A DNA stretch of 64,000 nt from Oceanispirochaeta sp963676905 (GCA_963676905.2 CAXXVE010000001.1:1984001-2048000); one strand, 5' to 3'. Shown: positions 25,236-33,632, numbered from the stretch's first letter. The notes: generated by a model from the sequence alone, not told the origin. Numbers and translations are program-made.

Positions 25236-26116
25236 AGACCGGTTTGAACAAGACAGGGATTTACTCCGCACTTTTTACTCCGGCAGACAGTTCCGGAAAC
25301 CTTGATGTTCCCGTGCTTCGGGATCTGATCCGCTATGAAATGAAGCATGGTATTGAAGGAGTATACTGTTGCGGGTCTTCCGGTGAGGCTCTTCTGTTAA
25401 GTACTGATGAACGAAAAAAACTCGTTGAAGTCGTTGCCGAAGAGACAAGTGGTAACATCCCTTTTATTGTTCATACCGGCGCTTTGAGTACGAGGGATGC
25501 TATAGAGCTCTCAACCCATGCACAGACCTGCGGGGCAGCGGCTGTCTCTTTGATTCCGCCCATATATTACAATTACTCTCCAGAAGAGATAGCCGGCTAT
25601 TATGGTGATGTTGTAAAGGCTGTTGATCTTGGTGTAATTGTCTATAACATCCCTCAGTTCACTGGAATCTCTTTTTCAAAGGAGAACAAACTGCTCTGTG
25701 ATGAAAAGATTATAGGTATCAAACATACCTCTATGAATTTGTATGAACTTGAAAGGATTAAGCAGGCCTTTGGTAATAAGACAATTTTTAATGGTTTTGA
25801 TGAAATATGGCTTTACAGCATGACCGCGGGAGCAACTGCAACAATCGGAACCACAGTAAATATCTGTCCTCCTGTCTTTAAGGCCATTAGAGAAAGTGCT
25901 CTGGCTGGAGATATGGACAAGGCAAAGCAGATTCAGTCCATGCTGAACGGTTTCATTGAGACTCTGGTAAAGGTGAATGTCTTTCCCGCAGCGAAGTACT
26001 GTATGGCTCTTCTCGGAGTGGATATAGGACCGTGCCGGAAGCCATTCTCACTGCTGACCGGAGATGAGAAGACAATTATAAAGGATGCGCTGGATCTGAT
26101 TTCTGATTATCTGTGA
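25229..26116 (+). CDS. DapA/NanA-family class I aldolase (2-keto-3-deoxy sugar-acid aldolase candidate)
   Basis: A 295-residue dihydrodipicolinate synthase-family protein. It shows the substrate-carboxylate motif CCGSSGEALLLS (about 47-58), Tyr139 (VIVYNIP) and the Schiff-base Lys165 (IIGIKHTS). In this operon, behind an enolase-superfamily dehydratase, the likely reaction is cleavage of a 2-keto-3-deoxy sugar acid to pyruvate plus an aldehyde rather than lysine synthesis. The ATG at 25229 has GGGGGA upstream and overlaps the SDR gene by seven bases; an ATG at 25220 is also possible. It ends the catabolic operon. Confidence 0.86.
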   Translation: MVKTGLNKTGIYSALFTPADSSGNLDVPVLRDLIRYEMKHGIEGVYCCGSSGEALLLSTDERKKLVEVVAEETSGNIPFIVHTGALSTRDAIELSTHAQTCGAAAVSLIPPIYYNYSPEEIAGYYGDVVKAVDLGVIVYNIPQFTGISFSKENKLLCDEKIIGIKHTSMNLYELERIKQAFGNKTIFNGFDEIWLYSMTAGATATIGTTVNICPPVFKAIRESALAGDMDKAKQIQSMLNGFIETLVKVNVFPAAKYCMALLGVDIGPCRKPFSLLTGDEKTIIKDALDLISDYL

Positions 26117-26121
26117 AAAAC

Positions 26122-26172
26122 TCCGGGAGTAAAAATCAAGGATCAATGGTGAGTTGATTCTGAACTCCCGGA
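26122..26172 (+). promoter_or_regulatory. Stem-loop ahead of the second ECF operon
   Basis: TCCGGGAG (26122-26129) pairs perfectly with CTCCCGGA (26165-26172). The 35-base loop holds AAGGATCAATG and a three-codon frame whose TGA overlaps an in-frame TTG of the ATPase gene. It may be an attenuator or translational control element; no T run follows, so it is not a simple terminator. Confidence 0.35.
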
Positions 26173-26189
26173 AGTTCTATACTGCCTCC

Positions 26190-27632
26190 ATGACGGCATC
26201 GGAAAATCTGCTTGAAATCAGGGACTACAGCTTTCAATTTCCCTCCTATCCCGGCCTGAACAGCAGGCCTCTCTTCACCTCTATGAATTTTACCCTTAAG
26301 AGGGGAGATTTCTGTATTATCCTCGGAGCCCCTGAGAGCGGTAAAACAACACTGGGCCGCTGCCTTACAAACCTCTATCCCGGCATGACAAGGGCTGACG
26401 TGTCAGGTTCAATACTTCTCAGGGGCAAGCCCCTGTATTCCCGATCGGCCTGTGACTGGATCGAAACGGCGGGGACTGTTTTTCAGGACCCTGAGGAGCA
26501 GATCATTACAACACGCTGTGATGATGAAGCGGCGATGCTGCTGGAGTCTATGGGCCGTGCACCCGGGGAAATCATGACATCTATGGCTGAAGCCTTCAGC
26601 CGGTTCTCCCTGACGGGCAAAGAGGAGCGCGATCCCCTCTCCCTGTCGGGTGGGGAGAAAAAACGGCTTCTTCTGGCGGCTCTTGAGATGCAGAATCCCG
26701 ATCTTTGGATACTTGATGAAACCATGGATGAGCTGGATCGTGAAGGTCAGGAATTCCTTCTGACCTATCTTGAGACCATTGCAGGGGAGCAGGGGAAGGG
26801 AATTATTCTTTTCGCATCAAAATACAGGGATCTTTTTGATTCCGTATCCGCCCGAAAGGTTCTGTTGAAGGACGGAACCCTTCAGGAGGAAGGTGATGAT
26901 TCACTCCTCTTTACAGAGCTTCTGGCTGCTGAGGGGCTTGTCAGTTCCGGAGGAGAACCTCTTCCGGCAGGTGCTGTTGAAAATGAAAGTATCTATGAAC
27001 TGAAGGATATCCGGTTTTCCTATCCCGGTAAGGGTACCTTTGGACTCGAAATAGACTCCTTTTCGATCAGAAAGGGCGAGATTGTTGTTCTTGCAGGCCC
27101 AAACGGCTGTGGTAAGAGCACTCTGGCCCGCATCCTCTGCGGTCTGCTGATCCCTGATTCCGGAACAGTTCAACTCAAAGGGGAGGCAGCAGGAAAGGAT
27201 GAGCTCAACAGGAATGGAGCCTATCTGTTTCAGAACCCCGACTATCAGCTCTTTCTGCCGACAGTGGAGGAGGAGCTGGCCCTGGGACTCAAGCACAGGG
27301 GCTTGAAGAAGGGTGAACTGAAAAAGAGAACAGATGAAGCCATGGATCTCTTTAAACTCCCTTCAGGAGAAGCCCCACCGGCTCTTCTCAGTTTTGGTGC
27401 AAGAAAGCGTCTGCAGGGTGCCATCTACTATCTTCTTGACAAGAACCTCTATATTCTTGATGAGGCCGATTCAGGGCTCAGTTTCAGTGATTACAACTGT
27501 ATTGTCAGAGAGTTGAAGAGAAAGGGGGCAGCCATGATAGTTATCAGCCATGATCCCAAGGTTCAGCGGATGGCCGCCCATAGAGTTGTCGAGATGAAGG
27601 ATGGCAGGATTCTGGGGGAGAATGTTCTGTGA
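26190..27632 (+). CDS. ECF transporter ATPase, two fused ABC domains
   Basis: A 480-residue tandem ABC ATPase. Domain 1: Walker A GAPESGKTT, Q-loop VFQDPEEQ, signature LSGGEKKRL, Walker B LWILDETMDEL, but no switch histidine (ILFASKYRDLF). Domain 2: Walker A GPNGCGKST, LFQNPDYQLF, a degenerate signature LSFGARKRL, Walker B LYILDEADSGL, and H-loop VISHDPKVQ. One composite site is therefore probably weak. I take the ATG at 26190 because the ABC fold begins nine residues later (LLEIRDYSF); a TTG at 26154 would add 12 residues. The stop overlaps the T-subunit GTG by four bases. Confidence 0.88.
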   Translation: MTASENLLEIRDYSFQFPSYPGLNSRPLFTSMNFTLKRGDFCIILGAPESGKTTLGRCLTNLYPGMTRADVSGSILLRGKPLYSRSACDWIETAGTVFQDPEEQIITTRCDDEAAMLLESMGRAPGEIMTSMAEAFSRFSLTGKEERDPLSLSGGEKKRLLLAALEMQNPDLWILDETMDELDREGQEFLLTYLETIAGEQGKGIILFASKYRDLFDSVSARKVLLKDGTLQEEGDDSLLFTELLAAEGLVSSGGEPLPAGAVENESIYELKDIRFSYPGKGTFGLEIDSFSIRKGEIVVLAGPNGCGKSTLARILCGLLIPDSGTVQLKGEAAGKDELNRNGAYLFQNPDYQLFLPTVEEELALGLKHRGLKKGELKKRTDEAMDLFKLPSGEAPPALLSFGARKRLQGAIYYLLDKNLYILDEADSGLSFSDYNCIVRELKRKGAAMIVISHDPKVQRMAAHRVVEMKDGRILGENVL

Positions 27633-28414
27633 TAGATACGCTTTACAGGGATAATCCATCATCCCTTCATAGATACGACTGCCGCCTCAAGCTGTTCCTT
27701 CTGCCTCTGCTGCTTGTTCTTTTCTTTCTGCCCCTCGGGACTGCAGCCCTTTGTGGTTATACTCTTTTTTTCATAGTTCTGACTCTTTTTGCGTTGGGTT
27801 ACAGGGAGGTGCTGTTGCCTCTGAAGGCTATTTTTCCCCTTCTGATTCTGATTGCAATCCTGACTCCTCTGTTTCACAGGTCGGGACAGCCGCTTGTAGA
27901 GATCGGAATTTTTGCTTTTATGACCGATGAAGGAGCTGCGGAGACTCTCTCCTACATTGCCCGATTCAGCGGTATCAGCACTCTTTTCTTTCTCTTCTTC
28001 AGAACTACTGCCATGGAAAATATTCTTCTGGGTCTCAGCTGGTACCGACTGCCTTATAATGCCACTCTGGTTATCTCCATAGCTCTGCGCTACATTCCTC
28101 ATCTAGCAGGCCTCTACGGTCAGATAAAGGCAGCTCATGCCCTTCGCTGCGGCATCAATGATGAACTGCCTTCCAGACGGATCGGCAGCAGGCTGGGACA
28201 GCTTTTTCCTGTACTTGTATCTCTTGTCATCCAGAGTGTGAAGACCATCCCCACCCTTACAATGGCTCTGGAATTGAAGGGGATAGGGCGGAGCAACCAG
28301 AGAAGCCGCTGCAGAAGGCTGAAAACTCCCGACACCATTGCCGTACAGATCATTTTCACACTTCTGCTTCTTGTGCTGATAGTCAGCGCTCTGGTAGTAT
28401 TCCTGATAAATTGA
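27629..28414 (+). CDS. ecfT: ECF transporter transmembrane subunit T
   Basis: A 261-residue EcfT-type protein, starting with GTG inside the ATPase stop (GTGA). Hydrophobic helices are at about 20-62, 65-85, 105-125 and 235-258. The two coupling motifs are AAHALRCGIN near residue 172 and ALELKGIGRSN near 213, slightly divergent from the Ala-Arg-Gly consensus but in the right places. It is only distantly similar to the T protein at 11200-11994, so this is an independent system and not a recent duplication. Confidence 0.87.
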   Translation: MIDTLYRDNPSSLHRYDCRLKLFLLPLLLVLFFLPLGTAALCGYTLFFIVLTLFALGYREVLLPLKAIFPLLILIAILTPLFHRSGQPLVEIGIFAFMTDEGAAETLSYIARFSGISTLFFLFFRTTAMENILLGLSWYRLPYNATLVISIALRYIPHLAGLYGQIKAAHALRCGINDELPSRRIGSRLGQLFPVLVSLVIQSVKTIPTLTMALELKGIGRSNQRSRCRRLKTPDTIAVQIIFTLLLLVLIVSALVVFLIN

Positions 28415-28466
28415 ATACCGGTTTTCTTCATAAGACGACACGGTGCAGTTTCAGGAGAAATAAGAG

Positions 28467-29015
28467 ATGGAAAATCAGAGTGACAAGTCGAAGCAGAACC
28501 TGGCCTTCCGTATTGCCGCCATAGCTGTTCTGACGGCGCTAACTACAGTCTGTACAATGATTATACGGGTACCGGTGACTCCCACCCGGGGCTATATCAA
28601 CCTGGCCGACGTGGCTGTGTTTTTTACAGCCCTGACCTTTGGACCTTTTACCGCACTGGCCGCAGGAGGACTGGGGACAGCCCTGGCCGATATACTTGGC
28701 GGTTATGCCCAGTGGGCGCCGATCACCTTTTTCGCCCATGGGATTCAGGGGCTTCTTATTGGTCTGGTTTTCAAAACTGCGGGAACAGATAGCAGGGGTA
28801 AGATGATCACCGCTCTTGTCGTTTCCTTTATTCTGGGAACTCTCGTTATGGCGGGAACCTACTTCGTTACAGGCGGCCTGATGTATGGTTTCGGTGCTGC
28901 GGCAACAGAAATCCCCGGGAATATTCTGCAGAATGCTGCGGGTGTAGTTCTGGGATTCCCCCTCTATCTGGCTGTCAGAAAAGCCTATCCGCCTATTGCC
29001 GGCTACCGCTGGTAA
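28467..29015 (+). CDS. ECF transporter substrate-binding subunit S
   Basis: A 182-residue membrane protein with about five to six helices. The segment PTRGYINLADVAVFF followed by FGPFTALAAGGLGTALADIL and YAQWAPITFFAHGIQGLL is the conserved pattern of the ECF-riboflavin-transporter-like S family (which includes pyridoxine and hydroxymethylpyrimidine types). The N-terminal helix AIAVLTALTTVCTMII is the one that meets EcfT. Ligand not predictable. It follows the T gene after 52 bases with a good AGGAG site and ends at a strong bidirectional terminator. Confidence 0.85.
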   Translation: MENQSDKSKQNLAFRIAAIAVLTALTTVCTMIIRVPVTPTRGYINLADVAVFFTALTFGPFTALAAGGLGTALADILGGYAQWAPITFFAHGIQGLLIGLVFKTAGTDSRGKMITALVVSFILGTLVMAGTYFVTGGLMYGFGAAATEIPGNILQNAAGVVLGFPLYLAVRKAYPPIAGYRW

Positions 29016-29022
29016 AGTCCGG

Positions 29023-29060
29023 AAAAAAAATACCCGTGGATATCACCCGGGTATTTTTTT
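29023..29060. terminator. Bidirectional intrinsic terminator
   Basis: An A run plus ATACCCG pairs with CGGGTAT plus a T run around an 11-base loop. It serves the ECF operon on the plus strand and the lipoprotein gene at 29081-29584 on the minus strand. Confidence 0.85.
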
Positions 29061-29080
29061 GTCGGATGCTTCACAGCGCG

Positions 29081-29584
29081 CTACAGTTCTGATGATTCAG
29101 ATTCTGACTCATCGAATAATCCAGTCAATGAGAAGTAACCGGTCAGACTCTCCGTCTCACTTTCGTCCTCATCTTCCAGAACTACACTGTCCAGTTCATA
29201 CCGGGTCAGGTTTCCTGAAATAGTGATGGTTCCGCTTTTTCCGTAGTACTCCTCGCTGCTCTCCTGCTGGAAATCGTTCATCACCACTTTGAAGAAAACA
29301 TCTGAGTCCACTGTGTAGGTTCCGTCCGCCGCTCCTGCCTCATCGGGGAAGTCTATGACGATATACTGATCAGGTTCTTCCCCCTCTTCAAAATCATAGC
29401 CCATATTGACAATGACAATGTCTCCAGGGCCATCGTCTCCGAAATATATACCCATAGGGTCGTAGGAAAGGTAGGAGGACAGGTCGGAGGACAGGTCGGC
29501 AAGTCCGTCATCAGTGGGCTGTTCACAGCTCAGGAATAAAAGAGCCGCCGCCAGGATCGTGAGAGGGATTATTCTTTTTTTCAT
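29081..29584 (-). CDS. Predicted lipoprotein, paralogue of the next gene
   Basis: A 167-residue secreted protein. Residues 1-20 are a lipoprotein signal with lipobox LFLSC, so Cys20 would be lipidated. The mature part is very acidic: SSYLSYDPMGIYFGDD, a MGYDFEEGEEPDQYIVIDFPDE block, a GTITISGNLTRYELDSVVLEDE block and a final ESLTGYFSLTGLFDES. No known domain is recognised; the pattern of alternating hydrophobic residues suggests a small beta-sandwich. It is clearly paralogous to 29717-30175 in order and motifs. It has its own signal and terminator. Confidence 0.8.
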   Translation of the reverse strand: MKKRIIPLTILAAALLFLSCEQPTDDGLADLSSDLSSYLSYDPMGIYFGDDGPGDIVIVNMGYDFEEGEEPDQYIVIDFPDEAGAADGTYTVDSDVFFKVVMNDFQQESSEEYYGKSGTITISGNLTRYELDSVVLEDEDESETESLTGYFSLTGLFDESESESSEL

Positions 29585-29667
29585 GATTTACTCCAGTGAA
29601 TGCAGGTGATATTAAATATTTTTCTTTAAGGAAACTACTGAGAATACAGTAGAAATTTTCTTTACTG

Positions 29668-29697
29668 AAAAGGCCGGGGTGATAGCCCCGGCCTTTT
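29668..29697. terminator. Intrinsic terminator between the two lipoprotein genes
   Basis: AAAAGGCCGGGG (29668-29679) pairs with CCCCGGCCTTTT (29686-29697) around a six-base loop. It ends transcription of the minus-strand gene 29717-30175, so the downstream paralogue needs its own promoter. Confidence 0.85.
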
Positions 29698-29716
29698 ATT
29701 TTCATAGTTAAAGTCT

Positions 29717-30175
29717 CTATTCCGCCTGAGACGAAGAATCGGGTTCAAATATATCAGAGAGGCTGAAATACCCTGAAAGAGTCTCCGCCTGCAAATCTTC
29801 TTCATCGTTCAGCACTACATCTGCCAGTTCAATTCTTTTCAGGCCGTTAGAGAAGACTACAGTGCCGCTCACCGCGGTATAATCCTGCTCATCAGTCTCT
29901 ACAGACAAAACAAGCTCTCCGACGTTCTCTCCGATTGAGAATGTCCCGTCTACAGCTGTATCAGGAAACTCAAATATCACAGACTCAGACGGAGATGGTA
30001 CGCTGTCAAAGTCATAACCGGGAGGCACAAGATAAAGTTCATCAGAATCGACAAGCAGACCGACTGCATCATGGGAGAAGTAGGAAGACAGGTTGGTACC
30101 GTCTTCCCCCTCTTCACAGGCGAGAAGAAAAACAGAAAGAACCAATACGGTAAGGGGGATTAAGTATTTTTTCAT
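29717..30175 (-). CDS. Predicted lipoprotein, paralogue of the previous gene
   Basis: A 152-residue acidic lipoprotein with signal MKKYLIPLTVLVLSVFLLAC, Cys20 being the lipidation site. Shared with the downstream paralogue are a SSYFSHDAVGLLVDSDE segment, PPGYDFDSVPSPSESVIFEF, a GTVVFSNGLKRIELADVVLNDE strand pair and the C-terminal ETLSGYFSLSDIFEPD. Function unknown; a surface or periplasmic role is likely. Two copies in tandem, each with separate terminators, point to local duplication followed by clear divergence. Confidence 0.8.
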   Translation of the reverse strand: MKKYLIPLTVLVLSVFLLACEEGEDGTNLSSYFSHDAVGLLVDSDELYLVPPGYDFDSVPSPSESVIFEFPDTAVDGTFSIGENVGELVLSVETDEQDYTAVSGTVVFSNGLKRIELADVVLNDEEDLQAETLSGYFSLSDIFEPDSSSQAE

Positions 30176-30241
30176 AATTACTCCAGTAAATAAAGTTAGT
30201 TATAGCTAATTATATTTACTGGAGCTAAATTTTCAACGAAA

Positions 30242-30267
30242 TGATACATTTTGTGAAAAATGTATCA
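30242..30267. promoter_or_regulatory. 11-bp inverted repeat near the lipoprotein promoter
   Basis: TGATACATTTT (30242-30252) and AAAATGTATCA (30257-30267) pair around a four-base GTGA centre, 67 bp upstream of the lipoprotein start on the minus strand. It is A+T-rich and symmetric, more like an operator than a terminator. Confidence 0.4.
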
Positions 30268-30284
30268 CCGTCTCTGTCCGGGCA

Positions 30285-30314
30285 TGAAAAAGGGGCTGCC
30301 GCCGGCAGCCCCTT
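30285..30314 (-). terminator. Intrinsic terminator of the maltose phosphorylase operon
   Basis: AAGGGGCTGCC (30290-30300) pairs with GGCAGCCCCTT (30304-30314) around three bases, followed on the minus strand by a T run. It lies 28 bases beyond the GH65 stop. Confidence 0.85.
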
Positions 30315-30341
30315 CCATTGAAAATAAAATCATCCATTGAA

Positions 30342-32666
30342 TCAGCAGCGAATTGTGTGACCCGGCTCTACCTCAATTTTTCGGGCGCTCTCCCGGGTTC
30401 CAAGCATGAGGGAAACTCTCTGTTCTCCCTGGTTTTCAAGTTCAATTCCGTTGTCTGAAACAGATATCCTCATAAGAGTCCCCCTGTTCATCAGTTTGAA
30501 GCTGAAGGCTTTCCACTGCTTTGGGAGGGATGGATTCAGGTAGAATGTCCCCTCCCTGTGGCGGAGGCCGCCGAATCCCATGACAACAGACATCCATGTT
30601 CCAGCCATACTTGTGATATGGCATCCGTCCTCTGTGTCGTTATTGTAGTCATCCAGATCGAGGCGTGCTGTTCTGAGATACATCTCATAGGCTTTCTCAT
30701 TGTAGCCAAGGCTCTCTGCCAGGATGGTGTGGACACAGGGACTGAGGGAGGACTCGTGAACCGTCAGGGGCTCGTAAAAATCAAAATTCCGTTTCAGGGC
30801 CTCTCTGTCAAAATCATCTTCAAAGAAGAAGAATCCCTGAAGCACGTCGGCCTGTTTTATATAGCAGGACCGGAGTATCCTGTCCCAGGACCAGTTCTGG
30901 TTCAGTGGGCGGTCTTCCTTCTTGAGCTGATCGACTATTTTGAGATCCTTGTCCAGAAAGCCGTCCTGCTGGAGATAGATACCTCGGGCTGAGTCTTCGG
31001 GGAGATAAATCTGTGCCGCTACGGAAACGAAGTCTTTCAACTCTGTCTTACTCAGGTTTATTTTTTCAGCGAGGGCCTTAAAGTCATCAGGACGTTCCGC
31101 CGCCAGCTCATCGGCACATTGGGCGGTGTAGCGAAGGCACCAGGCGGCGATGTAGTTGGTATACCAGTTGTTATGGACGTTGTTTTCGTACTCATTGGGG
31201 CCGGTTACACCGAGCATTACATACTTCTTTTTTGCTTCAGACCAGTTCACTCTCTGCTTCCAGAAACGGGCAATTCCTGTAAGAACTTCCATACCCATGG
31301 GCATCAGATAGTCTTTATCGCCTGTACACCGGATGTAGTCATAGATTCCGAAGGCAATGGCGCCGTTTCGGTGAATCTCCTCGAAGGTGATCTCCCACTC
31401 ATTGTGGCACTCCTCTCCATTCATCGTCACCATGGGGTAGAGTGCCGCTCCCCCTGTGAAGCCCAGCTTGCCTGCGTTTTCAATGGCCCGTTCCAGATGG
31501 CTGTGGCGGTAGACCAGAAGCTGCCTGGCTATACTGGAGTCGGCGGTGCTGAGGAAGAAGGGGAGGCAGTAGGCCTCGGTGTCCCAGTAGGAGGCTCCGC
31601 CGTACTTCTCTCCTGTAAAACCCTTGGGCCCTATATTCAGGCGCTCATCCTTGCCTGTATAGGTCTGTTTCAACTGAAATATATTGAAGCGGATGCCCTG
31701 CTGCGCAGCCACATCGCCGTCAATTGTAATATCGCTCTGATCCCATATCTGTTCCCAGGCTCTTTCATGTTCCTGTTTAAGTACATCGAAACCCGTTTTT
31801 ACAGCAGCCGAGAGCGCAGAGGCTCCCATGGCAAGAAGCTCATCAGTGGGGTGGTCCCTGTCGGTCAGGCTCGAATTAAACTTTTCAATTCTGATAGTTT
31901 CGCCGGTTTTCAGGGCTGTAGAGAACTCCCTGCTGACCCGGCCCGGCTGCTTCAGTGTTTCCGGGCTGCTGATTTCTGAAGTGCATTCACCGGATTCAAG
32001 GCGGTAAATCTTTGTTGTAATCCGACTGGCCAGGGTAAAGTCTGTCTTTCTTGTTTTAAGCAGAATGGCTTCTGAATCATCATCAAGGTATTCGCCCATC
32101 TGTTCCCAGAAGTACTCATTGTAATTAGCATCCTCGTTATGGACATTTCCTTCAATGAAGCTTGAAACCTCTATCTGCCCTTTGCCCTCTAAAAGACTGA
32201 GGTCGTAGCGGAAGCACCCGATCTCAGGCCGGGCCATGGATACAAAACGTCTTGATTCAAGTTCTATAAGGCAGCTGTTCCCGAGACGGAGGCGGGCCTT
32301 TCTGTAGAGAATGCCCGTTTTCATATCGATCTCTCTATAGAACTCCTCCACTTCTGAAGCGGCCAGATCCAGTTCCTCTCCATCAATTTTGATGGAAAGA
32401 CCCTTCCAGTCAGGAGCATTGAGTACCTTGGCAAAGTACTCCGGGTAGCCGTTCTTCCACCAGCCTACAATCGTTTTGTCGGGATAGTAGACTCCTGCCA
32501 TGTAGTTGCCGGGAAGGGTGTCTCCCGTGTAGGTCTCTTCAAAGTTGGCTCTCTGGCCCATATGGCCGTTGCCTATGCTGCACAGGCTTTCTGATATGCG
32601 GTTGTACCCGGGGACAAATCCCTCTTCAACAATTTTCCAGGGATCATGTTTTATATAATCTTTCAT
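30342..32666 (-). CDS. Glycoside hydrolase family 65 phosphorylase (maltose phosphorylase type)
   Basis: A 774-residue GH65 protein with the family layout: N-terminal beta-sandwich (about 1-260), linker, (alpha/alpha)6 barrel (about 320-690) and C-terminal sheet. The signature LNIGPKGFTGEKYGGASYWDTEAY and the catalytic-acid region ECHNEWEITFEEIHRNGA (quoted in part) match maltose phosphorylases; kojibiose, nigerose or trehalose phosphorylase cannot be fully excluded. It splits an alpha-glucobiose with phosphate into glucose and beta-glucose-1-phosphate, which the adjacent beta-phosphoglucomutase (3 bases upstream) turns into glucose-6-phosphate. Cytoplasmic. Confidence 0.9.
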   Translation of the reverse strand: MKDYIKHDPWKIVEEGFVPGYNRISESLCSIGNGHMGQRANFEETYTGDTLPGNYMAGVYYPDKTIVGWWKNGYPEYFAKVLNAPDWKGLSIKIDGEELDLAASEVEEFYREIDMKTGILYRKARLRLGNSCLIELESRRFVSMARPEIGCFRYDLSLLEGKGQIEVSSFIEGNVHNEDANYNEYFWEQMGEYLDDDSEAILLKTRKTDFTLASRITTKIYRLESGECTSEISSPETLKQPGRVSREFSTALKTGETIRIEKFNSSLTDRDHPTDELLAMGASALSAAVKTGFDVLKQEHERAWEQIWDQSDITIDGDVAAQQGIRFNIFQLKQTYTGKDERLNIGPKGFTGEKYGGASYWDTEAYCLPFFLSTADSSIARQLLVYRHSHLERAIENAGKLGFTGGAALYPMVTMNGEECHNEWEITFEEIHRNGAIAFGIYDYIRCTGDKDYLMPMGMEVLTGIARFWKQRVNWSEAKKKYVMLGVTGPNEYENNVHNNWYTNYIAAWCLRYTAQCADELAAERPDDFKALAEKINLSKTELKDFVSVAAQIYLPEDSARGIYLQQDGFLDKDLKIVDQLKKEDRPLNQNWSWDRILRSCYIKQADVLQGFFFFEDDFDREALKRNFDFYEPLTVHESSLSPCVHTILAESLGYNEKAYEMYLRTARLDLDDYNNDTEDGCHITSMAGTWMSVVMGFGGLRHREGTFYLNPSLPKQWKAFSFKLMNRGTLMRISVSDNGIELENQGEQRVSLMLGTRESARKIEVEPGHTIRC

Positions 32667-32669
32667 ATT

Positions 32670-33332
32670 CTATCCCGCCAGCTCGCTTTTAATTCTTTTC
32701 CAGCTGACTCCGTCAAGGCTGGAGAAAAGGGCATCGGCCTTTCCAAGCTGTTCGGCGCTGCCGATACCCACGGTCATCATTCCGCCGGCTATTCCGGCTT
32801 CGATTCCCGCTTCGGCATCTTCAAAGACAACACATTCCCGGGGTTCCAGACCAAGGTCCGAGGCGCCGAGAAGGAAGACTTCGGGGTCCGGTTTGGCCCG
32901 GCTTGTTCTGTTCCCGTCCACTACGGCATCCAGGTAGTTTCCAAGCCCTGTTCTTTCAAGGATGACGGGTGCGTTCCTGCTGGCTGAGCCAAGGGCTGTT
33001 CTGATTCCGGCATCTCTCAGTTCTTTTAAAAGTTCAAGGGCTCCCGGCAGAATCCCTTCAGGGGTCATCCGGCTGATCATGGCCACATAGTTGTCGTTCT
33101 TTGTTTTCATGGCAGCCTCTTTTTCGGCTTCAGAAAGAGAAACGTTTCCAATAGAGAGGATTATTTCCAGTGACGCAAGGCGGGACACCCCCTTGAGACG
33201 TTCGTTGTCCTTTTCAGTGAAATTGATACCCAGAGATTCTGCTAACTGTTTCCAGGCAATAAAATGATATTTTGCTGTGTCTACAAGGACTCCATCCAGG
33301 TCAAAGAGAACTCCTTTTATCTCGCGGCTCAT
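32670..33332 (-). CDS. pgmB: Beta-phosphoglucomutase
   Basis: A 220-residue HAD-superfamily protein. The nucleophile motif is VLFDLDGVLVDTAKYHF (Asp11, Asp13), with cap-domain KGVSRLASLEIIL, motif II GSASRNA, motif III KPDPEVF with its Lys, and VFEDAEAGIEAGIAGGM as motif IV. The R-x-K-x cap motif and the DGVLVDT core are specific for beta-phosphoglucomutases. It isomerises beta-glucose-1-phosphate from the GH65 phosphorylase to glucose-6-phosphate. First gene of the operon, with a strong AAGGAGG ribosome-binding site; the LacI-type palindrome at 33387-33406 lies 55 bp upstream. Confidence 0.92.
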   Translation of the reverse strand: MSREIKGVLFDLDGVLVDTAKYHFIAWKQLAESLGINFTEKDNERLKGVSRLASLEIILSIGNVSLSEAEKEAAMKTKNDNYVAMISRMTPEGILPGALELLKELRDAGIRTALGSASRNAPVILERTGLGNYLDAVVDGNRTSRAKPDPEVFLLGASDLGLEPRECVVFEDAEAGIEAGIAGGMMTVGIGSAEQLGKADALFSSLDGVSWKRIKSELAG

Positions 33333-33386
33333 AACTGCCTCCTTATCTTTTCAAATTATCTTATATTCAGTACAATAAAATACGAT

Positions 33387-33406
33387 TAATGGTAACGTTT
33401 CCATTA
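33387..33406. promoter_or_regulatory. LacI-family type operator
   Basis: TAATGGTAAC-GTTTCCATTA is a 20-bp dyad with a single mismatched pair and the central CG of LacI/GalR-family operators. It sits 55-74 bp upstream of the pgmB start, in the divergent region with the alpha-glucosidase gene, so it probably controls maltose use. No lacI-type gene is in the window. Confidence 0.6.
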
Positions 33407-33470
33407 CGCTGATGTGTCATTTATAGCATTGCCCCAGTTCCCCGTCAACAAAAAAAGGGGATGAAACCCG

Positions 33471-33502
33471 AAGATGGGAAGCCCCGAAGGGGGAATCATC
33501 TT
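33471..33502 (+). promoter_or_regulatory. Hairpin in the GH13 leader
   Basis: AAGATG (33471-33476) pairs with CATCTT (33497-33502), and an inner CCCC/GGGG stem lies around GAAG. It may be a leader structure or attenuator of the alpha-glucosidase transcript; no known RNA class recognised. Confidence 0.3.
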
Positions 33503-33632
33503 AAAAACAGTGATTTAACTCACATAATGGGTGATTATAGCGGCATCCGGCAATTGCAAGAGACCCTGAATTCAGGATAATTTGTGCTCTGCAAATAAAA
33601 AATTGTATTTTACCGACTTTAGGGAGGATGAA

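Larger units (their letters stand above)
33333..33632. other. Divergent control region between pgmB and the GH13 gene
   Basis: This 300-bp stretch holds the LacI-type operator (33387-33406) and, towards the GH13 gene, a structured segment at 33471-33502. A 39-codon open frame beginning at 33461 has no properly spaced ribosome-binding site and is not called. No RNA gene recognised. Confidence 0.5.

Noticed and set aside
33461..33580. 39-codon frame in the GH13 leader
   Set aside because: AGGGG abuts the ATG with no spacing, and the sequence is better explained as a hairpin-containing leader.
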